DNA of 10,297 bases from Stercoripulliclostridium_A sp045535235 (GCA_045535235.1 JAZSLG010000150.1:1-10297), one strand, 5' to 3'. Positions 1 through 7,105 are shown, counted from the stretch's first letter. A program made the numbers and translations. The notes: a model not told the origin generated them from the sequence alone.

Positions 1-203
<203 letters not shown>

Positions 204-300
204 AAGGAGCAGAGAAATCTGCAACCTGTCGAGGCTAACGAGAAATCGTTGGTCGCACTAACGGGTAATGCCGAGTGCCTAAACTTTCTCGACATACTGT
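204..300 (+). other. Structured 16S rRNA trailer (possible processing stem)
   Basis: The 16S trailer folds well on paper. A hairpin GCAGA-GAAA-TCTGC lies at 209-222. A longer pairing TGTCGAG (227-233) with CTCGACA (288-294) encloses two more hairpins: AACGA-GAAA-TCGTT at 237-250, and GCACT (255-259) with AGTGC (274-278), the latter extended by CGG/CCG. Two of the loops are GNRA tetraloops. The bases that follow (TACTGTTCTGTTCAATGT) look like the beginning of an ordinary Firmicute 16S-23S spacer. A role in rRNA maturation is inferred from position only. Confidence 0.5.
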
Positions 301-338
301 TCTGTTCAATGTAGGTACAATTATTATTCCCTGTTTGA

Positions 339-370
339 CGCCATTGATGATGTGGCGCTTTTTTATTTTT
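339..370 (+). terminator. Probable terminator after 16S rRNA
   Basis: CGCCA (339-343) can pair with TGGCG (353-357) across a 9-nt loop, followed by T6-A-T5 (359-370). The stem is only 5 bp, so the call rests mostly on the long T tract and the position about 135 nt after the 16S end. If correct, the transcript ends without a 23S gene. Confidence 0.55.
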
Positions 371-496
371 AAACGCGCTATTTGGGCGCTCCCCATAGAA
401 AATGTTCAACCCCACTCAGTCATTTACGGTTAGTAAACTCCTGTCGTGGGGTTTTCTCATTTCCGTCGGGGAGCATCCCAACTAGCGCGTTTTTAA
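371..496. repeat. Long imperfect inverted repeat, MITE-like or structured-RNA element
   Basis: The two halves pair almost from end to end. AAACGCGCTA (371-380) pairs with TAGCGCGTTT (483-492), GGG (384-386) with CCC (477-479), GCTCCCC (388-394) with GGGGAGC (468-474), AAATG (400-404) with CATTT (458-462), AACCCCAC (408-415) with GTGGGGTT (446-453), and TTTAC (423-427) with GTAAA (433-437). TTTTAA lies directly on both sides (367-372 and 491-496), as a target-site duplication would. An ORF of 27 codons (402-485) lies inside but has no ribosome binding site. The element could be a MITE, a REP-like hairpin, a structured RNA or a bidirectional terminator. Copy number in the genome would decide. 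Confidence 0.55.
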
Positions 497-519
497 GTAA
501 TTCTAAATAAGCAAAATAA

Positions 520-583
520 AAAACACCGCGCATTTGGGCGACCTACTTCACAAAAGACAAAATCCCTCAAGGCGCAGTAGGTC
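520..583. repeat. Second inverted repeat sharing an end with the 371-496 element
   Basis: GACCTACT (540-547) is inverted as AGTAGGTC (576-583). The stretch just before it, CGCGC-ATTTGGGCG (about 526-539), closely matches CGCGCTATTTGGGCG near 374-388 inside the first element. This suggests two diverged members of one repeat family, the second being shorter or decayed. No gene is visible here. Confidence 0.35.
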
Positions 584-780
584 AACTACAGCAACCTTTC
601 TAAAATTTGCCTTTTCCTCGTACTTCATCCAAAAACCAAAGTCTATCAGAGGCTTAACACAGACAAAAAAATAAAAAAACTAAAATTATTCCTTGTGAGC
701 GCAACGTAGTGGAGTGAAGTCGTTCCGCGTTCCGCATTCCGCACTCCGCGTTTAACAAAGCCGTTTCGCCTTTCGCACTT
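584..780. other. Non-coding spacer with a 7-bp tandem repeat
   Basis: I see no credible gene on either strand. The stretch holds A-rich sequence (about 660-690) and four tandem units of the form TTCCGCR at 723-750 (TTCCGCG, TTCCGCA, TTCCGCA, CTCCGCG). GGAGTG near 711-716 can pair with CACTCC at 742-747, so the tandem block lies in the 3' arm of a possible hairpin. Confidence 0.5.
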
Positions 781-820
781 AATAACACCTCATTTGCTCA
801 TGGTGCTATTTTCATTTTTT
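781..820 (+). terminator. Weak hairpin plus T-rich tail upstream of the transporter gene
   Basis: AATA-A-CACC (781-789) can pair with GGTG-C-TATT (802-810), with one mismatch and a 12-nt loop. It is followed by TTCATTTTTT. It may insulate the transporter promoter from upstream transcription. Stem quality is modest and the real role is uncertain. Confidence 0.3.
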
Positions 821-851
821 ATATATATTATATATAAATTCTAAAAAAATA

Positions 852-880
852 TTGTAATCATAATTTTGGTATGATATAAT
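852..880 (+). promoter_or_regulatory. Sigma-A type promoter, extended -10
   Basis: TTGTAA (852-857), a 17-bp spacer, and TGATATAAT, whose TATAAT is at 875-880 with an extended -10 TG. It is a near-consensus vegetative promoter. The expected transcription start is at about 886-888, which coincides with the first ATG of the downstream gene. Confidence 0.75.
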
Positions 881-887
881 TTATAGT

Positions 888-2411
888 ATGAAAAATTCCG
901 TAGTTAAGCAAAAGAAAATGGTTACCATGGCACAAAAACTTTCCTTGGGCTTTGGTGACTTGGGTTATAGCTTGATTGCAAACACTTTCTCATCCTATAT
1001 GTTATTCTTTGGCAATACCGTAATGGGAGTAAGCGGTACGTTGATGGGAGTCGCTATTGCAATTGGCACCGTTTGGGACGCTATTACCGACCCTATCATG
1101 GGGTTTGTTAGCGATAATACAAGAAACAACTTCTTCGGTAGACGTCACCTTTACATACTAATTGGTACGATAGGTATGACTATCGTAAATATACTGCTAT
1201 GGTCGGTACCCATGGACTTTAGTCCCGTACTAAAGATGCTATGGTTTATGCTTTGCATAATTGGTCTTCGTACCTTTACTACCATGTTCCAAACTCCGGT
1301 AGCGGCACTTTCGCTTGATATGTCCAATGACTACAACGAACGTGCTAACATACAAATTGTTAAATCGGTATTTACCATTTTGGGTATTCTACTTCCCACG
1401 CTTTTAATAGGTGTATTCCAAACCGACTTTTACAACGAGGCCGGCGAGTTGGTTGACGGACGCTTTAATCCGCAAGGTTATCTCAATTTCGGTTACCTAA
1501 CTAGCGCATGTTGTATCCTGTTTGGTATATTTATGGTTATTTGTACTTATAGCCACGTGCCAAGACTACGCGAAATTGCAAAGAAAGATAAAGCAAGTCC
1601 TATTAGCATACGTTCCACCAAAAAGATGTTTATTAACTTCTTTGGTGCGCTCAAAGACAAAAACTTCCGTGGCATAACCATAGGTTACATGGTATCCATG
1701 GTTTCCGCATCTATTCTTATTGCAGTAGGCTTTAACGTATTTACCTTTACCTTTGAAACCACCAAGTTTCAAATGTATATGATTATGGCAAGCCTTTTCA
1801 TCATGACCATAGCGGGTCAACCTTTCTGGATGTATATTTCCAAAAAGTATGACAAACGTAAGGCAATTATTATGGGGCAAACCATAAGCTTTGTTGGTTG
1901 TATTTTGCTACTTGTTATGTTCCTTTTCCGCGGTTTCTTTATCGACCTTATTCACAAAGGAACTTGGAATGCTCTCTTAATGTGTCCTCCTCTAATGCTC
2001 GCGGGTTTTGGTACCGGCGTACTATACAGTTTGCCCGTTGCGATGATAGGGGACATAGTTCTTATTGAAAAAGTAAAGAGTGGCGAAGATAAAACGGCAA
2101 CCTATTCCGGCTTCCTTACCTTTGCTAACAAAACCGGTCAAGCTATCTCCAACGCCGTTCTCGGTGTAATGCTAGACGTTATTGGTTTCCAAGAGGGTAG
2201 CACTACGCAAACTCCCCAAGTTGCGGAAAATCTTGGTTGGGTAATGTGCATAGGCGTAATTCTTGCAGTTGGCGCAGGTATACTAATATTCTCGACGTGC
2301 AAACTAAAGAGAAGTGAAGTTCAAGAAGCGCTTGATAAGTTGAATCAAATTGAAAACGGCGAAACTACCTACGCGGAAATTGCTGAAGAAAGCGGGGAGG
2401 TCGCAAAGTAA
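888..2411 (+). CDS. GPH-family (MelB-like) sugar:cation symporter
   Basis: A 507-residue polytopic membrane protein of the glycoside-pentoside-hexuronide:cation symporter family (MFS superfamily), expected to import a sugar or glycoside with Na+ or H+. The N-terminal LSLGFGDLGYSL and the segment WDAITDP (63-69) followed by D76 and GRR (84-86) match the family's cation-site region, where MelB uses paired acidic residues. About twelve hydrophobic helices can be traced. It is slightly longer than the usual 450-470, with an insert near 179-197 and a charged C-terminal tail. The first ATG has no visible Shine-Dalgarno and sits at the predicted transcription start, so either the mRNA is leaderless or translation begins at Met11 (918) or Met14 (927). 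The substrate cannot be assigned: no glycosidase gene is nearby. Confidence 0.88.
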   Translation: MKNSVVKQKKMVTMAQKLSLGFGDLGYSLIANTFSSYMLFFGNTVMGVSGTLMGVAIAIGTVWDAITDPIMGFVSDNTRNNFFGRRHLYILIGTIGMTIVNILLWSVPMDFSPVLKMLWFMLCIIGLRTFTTMFQTPVAALSLDMSNDYNERANIQIVKSVFTILGILLPTLLIGVFQTDFYNEAGELVDGRFNPQGYLNFGYLTSACCILFGIFMVICTYSHVPRLREIAKKDKASPISIRSTKKMFINFFGALKDKNFRGITIGYMVSMVSASILIAVGFNVFTFTFETTKFQMYMIMASLFIMTIAGQPFWMYISKKYDKRKAIIMGQTISFVGCILLLVMFLFRGFFIDLIHKGTWNALLMCPPLMLAGFGTGVLYSLPVAMIGDIVLIEKVKSGEDKTATYSGFLTFANKTGQAISNAVLGVMLDVIGFQEGSTTQTPQVAENLGWVMCIGVILAVGAGILIFSTCKLKRSEVQEALDKLNQIENGETTYAEIAEESGEVAK

Positions 2412-2412
2412 T

Positions 2413-2790
2413 ATGCTTTCACTTGGTGCAAGTAATGATAAAATACTGCTCAATCAGTTGCACAACGCCATTTTTGGTTGTGATATAGTAGGGGACGTGG
2501 GCTATTTGTTATATATCGGCGACGAACCTATCGGCGTAGCAAAGCTTAAAGTCACCCCCGATGAAATGCATATTTTGGAGGTTGGTATATTGGAAAATTA
2601 CCGTGGTAAGGGCTACGGTGATTTCTTTACTAGGAGCTTAATGAATATATTTATCGACGTGACGGATTATATCTTTTCCGATTACGTCGACGATTATTTT
2701 CTCAAGTTCGGTTTCGTCCAAAAAGACGACGTTATGGTAGTGGAGAGTGATAAACTTACTTTCCCGCGTAAATGCCAATGCGGATGCTAG
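2413..2790 (+). CDS. GNAT-family N-acetyltransferase
   Basis: A 125-residue protein of the GNAT fold, which transfers an acetyl group from acetyl-CoA to an amine. The acetyl-CoA pyrophosphate loop is visible as R64-G-K-G-Y-G69, after the beta-strand segment ILEVGIL (54-60). The C-terminal DYFLKFGFVQ (94-103) fits the usual closing strand of the family. I chose ATG 2413 over an in-frame upstream ATG at 2350, because a GGGGAGG site (2394-2400) precedes it and the upstream start would overlap the transporter by about 60 bases. The gene begins one base after the transporter stop, so the two are probably translationally coupled. The last residues are CQCGC, three cysteines in five positions, which is odd for an acetyltransferase. 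The substrate is unknown. Confidence 0.85.
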   Translation: MLSLGASNDKILLNQLHNAIFGCDIVGDVGYLLYIGDEPIGVAKLKVTPDEMHILEVGILENYRGKGYGDFFTRSLMNIFIDVTDYIFSDYVDDYFLKFGFVQKDDVMVVESDKLTFPRKCQCGC

Positions 2791-2836
2791 AACAATAACA
2801 ATTTAATTAAAAAGTAATCAAATTTTGGAGTAATAT

Positions 2837-4477
2837 ATGAATTACGAACCATCTAATTTTATTGAAGACATCATTGTTAACGACCTTGAAAGCGGTAAAC
2901 ATAGCTTGATTTACACCCGTTTTCCGCCGGAACCAAACGGTTATTTGCACGTTGGACATTCCAAGAGCCTTTGCATAAACTTTGGCATTAAGGAAAAGTT
3001 TAACGGTATGTGTAACCTTCGTTTTGACGACACCAATCCTACCAAAGAAGACGTCGAATACGTGGAGTCCATTAAAGAAGACATCAAATGGCTGGGCTTT
3101 GAGTGGGATAAGGAGCTTTATGCGAGCGATTATTTCGAGCAAACGTATCAGCTTGCAGTAAAGCTTATTAAGAAGGGTGTTGCCTACGTTTGTGATTATA
3201 ACGCCGACCAAATTCGTGAAACGCGCGGTACCCTAAAAGAACCAGGACAGGAAAGCCCTTATCGTAATCGTTCTGTAGAAGAAAACCTTACCCTTTTCCG
3301 TGAGATGCGTGAGGGAAAATATGCAGATGGAAGCAAGGTTTTGCGCGCAAAAATAGATATGGCAAGCCCCAATATGAATATGCGTGACCCCGTTATATAT
3401 CGTATTTTGAGGGCGCATCACCATCGCACCGGAGATACTTGGTGCGTATATCCTATGTATGATTTTGCTCATCCCATCGGTGATGCTTTAGACGGCGTAA
3501 CGCACTCTATATGTACTTTGGAGTTTGAGGACCATCGTCCTTTATACGACTGGGTTTGCGAACAATGTGAATTTGAAAATCCCCCTCGCCAAATAGAGTT
3601 TGCACGTCTAAATATTAAGAACACGATTATGAGTAAGCGCTACTTGAAGCGTTTGGTCGAAAACGGCCACGTTGAAGGTTGGAACGACCCTCGTATGCCC
3701 ACGCTAAGCGGTATGCGTGAAAGGGGATATCCAGCCGAGGCCATTAAAGATTTTTGCGCTCGCGTTGGAGTGGCGAAAGCTAATAGCGAAGTAGACCCCG
3801 CACTCTTGGAGTTCTGCGTTAGAGAATACCTAAACAAAAACGCCGATAGAGCCATGGTGGTAGAGCGCCCCTTAAAGGTTATAATCGATAATATGGCGGA
3901 CGGTGAAGAGCAAACGTTTAGCGTAGTTGATAATCCCAATAGTGAAAATTCGGGTACCCATAACGTGGTTTTAACGAAGGAAATTTACATAGAAGAAACC
4001 GACTTTGCGCTTGTTCCTCCTCCCAAGTATAAACGTCTTGTAGAGGGAGGATTAATAAGACTGCGCGGAGCCTATATTTTACGTCACGTTTCCACAGAGC
4101 TTGACGAAAACGGCGTTCCAATTTGTTTGCATTGCGAGTATATAGAAGACAGTGCATCTGGCGGAGTAAACGCAGGAATAAAAGTTAAAGGTACCGTACA
4201 ATGGGTATCTTGCAATAAGTCTATTGATTGCGAGCTTTACAAGTACGAAAGTTTGCTTGTTGACGCAACCGACGAGGTAACTGATTTTAACGATAGACTC
4301 AATCCTAATTCGCTCGAAATCGTAAAGGGTGCTAAGGGTGAATTGTATTTGGAGGAAGGCGGTGTTGGTAAGAGTTATCAATTCATGCGTCAAGCATACT
4401 ACAAGTATGCCGGCAAGAAGGACGGCGTAAGCAAATTCTATCGTATCGTATCGCTAAAAGATACGTTCAACAAGTAA
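2837..4477 (+). CDS. glnS: Glutaminyl-tRNA synthetase (GlnRS)
   Basis: A 546-residue class I aminoacyl-tRNA synthetase that charges tRNA-Gln with glutamine using ATP in the cytosol. The signature TRFPPEPNGYLHVGHSKS contains the HIGH motif (HVGH, 38-41), and IMSKR (264-268) is the KMSKS counterpart. The middle (around TWCVYPMYDFAHP and LEFEDHRPLYDW) and the C-terminal anticodon-binding beta-barrels are full length compared with about 554 residues in E. coli. GGAG at 2827-2830 is 6 nt from the ATG. It follows the acetyltransferase by 46 nt with no clear promoter and may be co-transcribed. Only some Firmicutes carry GlnRS; many instead form Gln-tRNA with GatCAB, so this is a lineage marker. Confidence 0.97.
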   Translation: MNYEPSNFIEDIIVNDLESGKHSLIYTRFPPEPNGYLHVGHSKSLCINFGIKEKFNGMCNLRFDDTNPTKEDVEYVESIKEDIKWLGFEWDKELYASDYFEQTYQLAVKLIKKGVAYVCDYNADQIRETRGTLKEPGQESPYRNRSVEENLTLFREMREGKYADGSKVLRAKIDMASPNMNMRDPVIYRILRAHHHRTGDTWCVYPMYDFAHPIGDALDGVTHSICTLEFEDHRPLYDWVCEQCEFENPPRQIEFARLNIKNTIMSKRYLKRLVENGHVEGWNDPRMPTLSGMRERGYPAEAIKDFCARVGVAKANSEVDPALLEFCVREYLNKNADRAMVVERPLKVIIDNMADGEEQTFSVVDNPNSENSGTHNVVLTKEIYIEETDFALVPPPKYKRLVEGGLIRLRGAYILRHVSTELDENGVPICLHCEYIEDSASGGVNAGIKVKGTVQWVSCNKSIDCELYKYESLLVDATDEVTDFNDRLNPNSLEIVKGAKGELYLEEGGVGKSYQFMRQAYYKYAGKKDGVSKFYRIVSLKDTFNK

Positions 4478-4491
4478 GTAAAAACGAACTA

Positions 4492-4520
4492 ATAAATGCG
4501 TGCGAAAGGCGCGCATTTAT
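4492..4520 (+). terminator. Hairpin terminator after glnS
   Basis: The arm ATAAATGCGTGC (4492-4503) pairs over 12 bp, with one G-T wobble, with GCGCGCATTTAT (4509-4520) across the loop GAAAG. The tail (ACTTGTGTGT) is only weakly T-rich, so the hairpin is clear but intrinsic termination is less certain. Confidence 0.6.
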
Positions 4521-4557
4521 ACTTGTGTGTAAAATTAAGGTAAAAATGTGTCGAAAT

Positions 4558-4621
4558 TGTGAAAATTTGTAAAAATAATTTTCGCAAAGGTATTGTATTT
4601 TACTTTTTTATCTTGTATAAT
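4558..4621 (+). promoter_or_regulatory. Promoter of the first VPY-cluster unit with conserved upstream block
   Basis: TTGTAT (4593-4598), a 17-bp spacer and TATAAT (4616-4621) form a good vegetative promoter. Immediately upstream, 4558-4592 starts with TGTGAAAATTTG and ends with CAAAGG plus two bases. It matches 7116-7150 in front of the second unit at 27 of 35 positions with identical spacing to the -35. It could be an UP element or a regulator binding site. A small hairpin (CGGGT 4647-4651 / ACCCG 4657-4661) lies in the leader just before the ribosome binding site. Confidence 0.7.
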
Positions 4622-4679
4622 AATACGCGACTAGACTTTAATAACGCGGGTTGCGTACCCGTTTTAAGGAGAAGTGGAT

Positions 4680-5789
4680 ATGGCAAAATGTAAGGCATGT
4701 GGCGAAGTTGTTACTGATGGTAGCCGTTTTTGTCCTCGTTGCGGTGCTAGCGTAGTGGACGATAAAGCAGTTATCGCCGAAGCTCTCGAAAGCGCACAAA
4801 AGGATTTTGATAGGGATTCAATGGCAACCCTAGATAAGTCCAGAATCACTTACGTATGTTCCATTTGCGGAAGCATCAATCGTATTGACCAAGACAAGTG
4901 TACCCGTTGCGGTAAACCTCGTCCTAGGAGTGAATACGTTACTGCTCTCAAACGCATTAACGAATCCAAGGCTATGAATACGGAAGCTGCGGAAACTTTG
5001 GTAGCTCCCTTGCCCGTTCAAGCCGAGCCCGAAGTTCAAGAACCCGTAGCTCAAGAACCCGCAGTTCAAGAGGTAGCACAACCCGTAGTTCAAAACGTTA
5101 TGAGCGTTGGAGGACAAGGCGTTGCTATTAGCCAACCCTTCGTCGTAGTTCCCTACGTTGATAGTATGTATCCTCTTCGCCAATATAACCCCAATCAACT
5201 TTATAGATACCAACCCTACACTCCCGAAGAGCTTGCCGTTATAAAAGCTCAACGCGAGGCAGAGGAACTACAAGCAAGATTGCAAGCACAAGCATCAATG
5301 CCTGTGGAAGAACCTGCTCCCGTTTGTGAAAACGAGGATAAGGGTACGAAGAAAAAAGTAAGAATATTTGCAATATTCACTTTGTTACTAACCATTTTCT
5401 TTGGCATATCTAACTGGATGCTCGTTTATAGTGAAGGTGTCTTGGGCTTGGAAAGGTTACTAGGACTTATGCCAACCACTAATCCCGTAAACGTTTTTGC
5501 AACCGTTAGCACCTTGGTTCTCGGCGTATCTATCATTGCTGGATTCATTCATTCTTTGGTAAGGCTATGTAGTGGCAAGGCAAAATGTCGTGGTTGGATT
5601 ATCGGCGTTATTATGTTAATCGGTTTCGTTCTAAGTTTCGTTGCACTTTCCGATTTGACTATGGACGGAATATTGGCGTTAGTATCTGCAAACGTTCTAG
5701 CAGTAGTACTCAACGTTGTACTCATGATAGTTTATCTTGTTCTTTGTGCTTGCTCTCCCAGAGTAAAAAAGAGCAAGGACGCTAAATAA
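4680..5789 (+). CDS. Double zinc-finger protein with VPY-like motif and four-helix membrane domain
   Basis: A 369-residue protein of unknown function. Residues 4-21 form a zinc ribbon (C4, C7, C18, C21). Residues 58-77 match the RanBP2-type finger pattern (C60-x2-C63-x3-N67-x6-C74-x2-C77, with Tyr for the usual Trp). Residues 113-139 are a Pro/Glu/Val/Gln repeat encoded by 15-nt tandem units. Residues 145-170 are a degenerate copy of the cluster's 26-residue motif (QPF, VVVPY, PL, QY aligned). A charged helix follows at 183-205, then four probable membrane helices at about 228-250, 271-296, 305-325 and 330-357. ATG 4680 is preferred to GTG 4674 because AAGGAG (4666-4671) is 8 nt from it. It heads the cluster and is probably co-transcribed with the next two genes. 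A cytoplasmic N-terminus is inferred. Confidence 0.85.
   Translation: MAKCKACGEVVTDGSRFCPRCGASVVDDKAVIAEALESAQKDFDRDSMATLDKSRITYVCSICGSINRIDQDKCTRCGKPRPRSEYVTALKRINESKAMNTEAAETLVAPLPVQAEPEVQEPVAQEPAVQEVAQPVVQNVMSVGGQGVAISQPFVVVPYVDSMYPLRQYNPNQLYRYQPYTPEELAVIKAQREAEELQARLQAQASMPVEEPAPVCENEDKGTKKKVRIFAIFTLLLTIFFGISNWMLVYSEGVLGLERLLGLMPTTNPVNVFATVSTLVLGVSIIAGFIHSLVRLCSGKAKCRGWIIGVIMLIGFVLSFVALSDLTMDGILALVSANVLAVVLNVVLMIVYLVLCACSPRVKKSKDAK
5028..5096 (+). repeat. 15-nt tandem coding repeats
   Basis: Units CCCGAAGTTCAAGAA (5028), CCCGTAGCTCAAGAA (5043), CCCGCAGTTCAAGAG (5058) and, after a 9-nt gap, CCCGTAGTTCAAAAC (5082) encode P-x-V/A-Q-E pentapeptides. They form the flexible linker between the zinc fingers and the motif. 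Such repeats can change in number by slippage. Confidence 0.75.
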
Positions 5790-5801
5790 AATATATTGTC
5801 T

Positions 5802-5833
5802 CGGCGCGCTCGCGTATGCGTAGCGCAATACCG
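5802..5833 (+). other. GC-rich intergenic hairpin
   Basis: GCGCT-CGC (5806-5813) pairs with GCG-T-AGCGC (5818-5826), with one bulged T and loop GTAT. CGG (5802-5804) and CCG (5831-5833) can add an outer stem. It has no T tract, so it is not an obvious terminator. It stands out from the A/T-rich spacer and could act in mRNA processing or stability between the two co-oriented genes. Confidence 0.45.
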
Positions 5834-5858
5834 AAAATAAAATTGACGGGGGTAAATT

Positions 5859-6761
5859 ATGGCTAACCGTGCAAATGAATATTTGGTAACCAACCGTGAT
5901 ATGTCATCGCCTTATTATAAATCGTACTGCGAGTCTCGTGCTTCACGTAGACCTGCGCAAACGCCCGCTAACACTGCATCCGTGTTGAGTTCCTATTTTA
6001 ATTCGGAACCCGAAGAGGTCGTAAACGAAAATCAAGGCAAAAAGGTTAAAAAAGAAAAGGTAAAAAGACAACGTACCAAAGGTACTATGAAGAGAGCCAG
6101 ACGTGGCTTCATGGTTTTCCTAGTAATGTTGTTTGCGCTTTTGTACGTAGTAGTAGGGGCTCTTAGCTTCTTGCAACTCGATATGCTAAGCGATTACAAT
6201 TCCTACTTGAGTATGTTTACTAAAGTAGAAGAGGTTCTTCCCGAGGACGTAACCATTGAGCAAATAGAAAACGGCGAAGCGGAATACGATTACGTTTCCA
6301 CCGGTATTGGCGCAGACGACGTTATTATGAGCTTTGCAAAAATGCTAATGGGCGAGTCTATCGAGGGAGATTACTATTTCTATAATGAATGCTTAGCATT
6401 CATTGATAGTGCTGAAACCATGAATATGATAGCTTATTATGCTCTTCCCGTAGTAATGGTTCTTGGCATTGTAATAGCACTTATCTTCTTTATTCGTGCC
6501 CTCGTTTCGCTTTGCACACCTAAGAGAAGAAAGTTGTTCGTACTAAGCTCAATTTTGATGCTTGTACTTTCCATTGTTGGCATTTTCGCAGGCTTCTTCT
6601 GGAGTGGATTGGAATTTGCTAACATAATGGTATACCTCAACGTTATGGCGCCTGCGGCACCTTTACAAGTTGGTTATGGTTACCTAATTATGACGGTATT
6701 GTCGCTACTTGCTTTGATTGCGAGCTTGTTCGCTTTCCGTAGCAAGAAAAAGGTTCAATAA
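5859..6761 (+). CDS. Four-helix membrane protein of the VPY cluster
   Basis: A 300-residue protein I do not recognise. Residues 1-60 are polar and probably disordered; 61-82 are strongly basic (Lys/Arg), predicting a cytoplasmic N-terminus. Probable membrane helices lie at about 84-106, 193-218, 226-248 and 272-293. The 86-residue segment between helices 1 and 2 is acidic and predicted to be outside. The helix 2 exit (IRALVSLC, 212-219) and the helix 4 entry (VGYGYL, 271-276) resemble the membrane proteins at 7239 and 8823, supporting common ancestry. It lacks the VPY motif; the next gene supplies it. The ribosome site is GGGGG (5848-5852), 6 nt from the ATG. The gene lies 69 nt after the zinc-finger gene with no terminator between. 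Confidence 0.85.
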   Translation: MANRANEYLVTNRDMSSPYYKSYCESRASRRPAQTPANTASVLSSYFNSEPEEVVNENQGKKVKKEKVKRQRTKGTMKRARRGFMVFLVMLFALLYVVVGALSFLQLDMLSDYNSYLSMFTKVEEVLPEDVTIEQIENGEAEYDYVSTGIGADDVIMSFAKMLMGESIEGDYYFYNECLAFIDSAETMNMIAYYALPVVMVLGIVIALIFFIRALVSLCTPKRRKLFVLSSILMLVLSIVGIFAGFFWSGLEFANIMVYLNVMAPAAPLQVGYGYLIMTVLSLLALIASLFAFRSKKKVQ

Positions 6762-6776
6762 AGGAGATATTTAACT

Positions 6777-7028
6777 ATGTTCGGTAAAAAGAAGAGAGAA
6801 GCAGAAGCAAGAGCGCAACGTGAAGCAGCGTTAAGAGCATCTAAGGCAAAGAAAGGCCCCAGTGCAAGTTGGCAAAAAGTAAGCAAAGGTCCAGTTCCTG
6901 TAGCAAGACCTGCCGATTATATCCAACTTACTCCCATCGTACAACCCATCCCGCTTGTACCTTACAGCACTCAATTGCAACCCCTTGCAATGTATGACGA
7001 TGGTTTGGACGAGGAAGATTTCGATTAG
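6777..7028 (+). CDS. Small VPY-motif protein (83 aa)
   Basis: An 83-residue protein with no recognised family. It has three parts: a basic, Ala/Lys/Arg/Glu-rich N-terminus likely to be helical (1-28), the shared motif at 49-74 (IQLTPIVQPI, VPYSTQ, QPL, MYD) preceded by PVPVARPAD, and a very acidic tail DDGLDEEDFD. It has no signal peptide or membrane helix, so it should be cytoplasmic. AAGGAG (6761-6766) overlaps the stop codon of the preceding membrane-protein gene, and the spacing of 15 nt argues for co-translation. A strong terminator follows. The start is well supported. The gene is real because the motif recurs with synonymous substitutions in other genes here. A partner role to the four-helix proteins is inferred. 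Confidence 0.88.
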   Translation: MFGKKKREAEARAQREAALRASKAKKGPSASWQKVSKGPVPVARPADYIQLTPIVQPIPLVPYSTQLQPLAMYDDGLDEEDFD

Positions 7029-7073
7029 TAAAAATTTCTTCTAAAGTTAAAACTTGTATAAAAGTACCTATTG

Positions 7074-7105
7074 AAAAGGCGCAATTTGGTTTGCGCCTTT
7101 TTTTT
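7074..7105 (+). terminator. Strong intrinsic terminator ending the first VPY unit
   Basis: AAAAGGCGCAA (7074-7084) pairs perfectly over 11 bp with TTGCGCCTTTT (7091-7101) across a 6-nt loop, and the T run extends to 7105 (8 T). This is a textbook rho-independent terminator and closes the unit 4680-5859-6777. Confidence 0.92.

Noticed and set aside
204..338. tRNA in the rRNA spacer
   Set aside because: No cloverleaf with a T-loop GTTCRA arrangement could be found; the paired segments form a different junction.
402..485. 27-codon plus-strand ORF inside the long hairpin
   Set aside because: It has no Shine-Dalgarno, and its sequence is fully explained by the inverted repeat.
371..583. CRISPR-like array
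   Set aside because: The repeats are inverted, only two and diverged, with no regular spacers and no cas genes.
818..838. AT palindrome before the transporter promoter
   Set aside because: It is an alternating TA run that is self-complementary by composition, so it gives little evidence of an operator.
2350..2412. Upstream in-frame start for the GNAT gene
   Set aside because: It would overlap the transporter by about 60 bases, while ATG 2413 has its own GGGGAGG site and gives a normal GNAT N-terminus.
4674..4679. GTG start two codons before the zinc-finger protein's ATG
   Set aside because: It is only 2 nt from AAGGAG; ATG 4680 has the normal 8-nt spacing.
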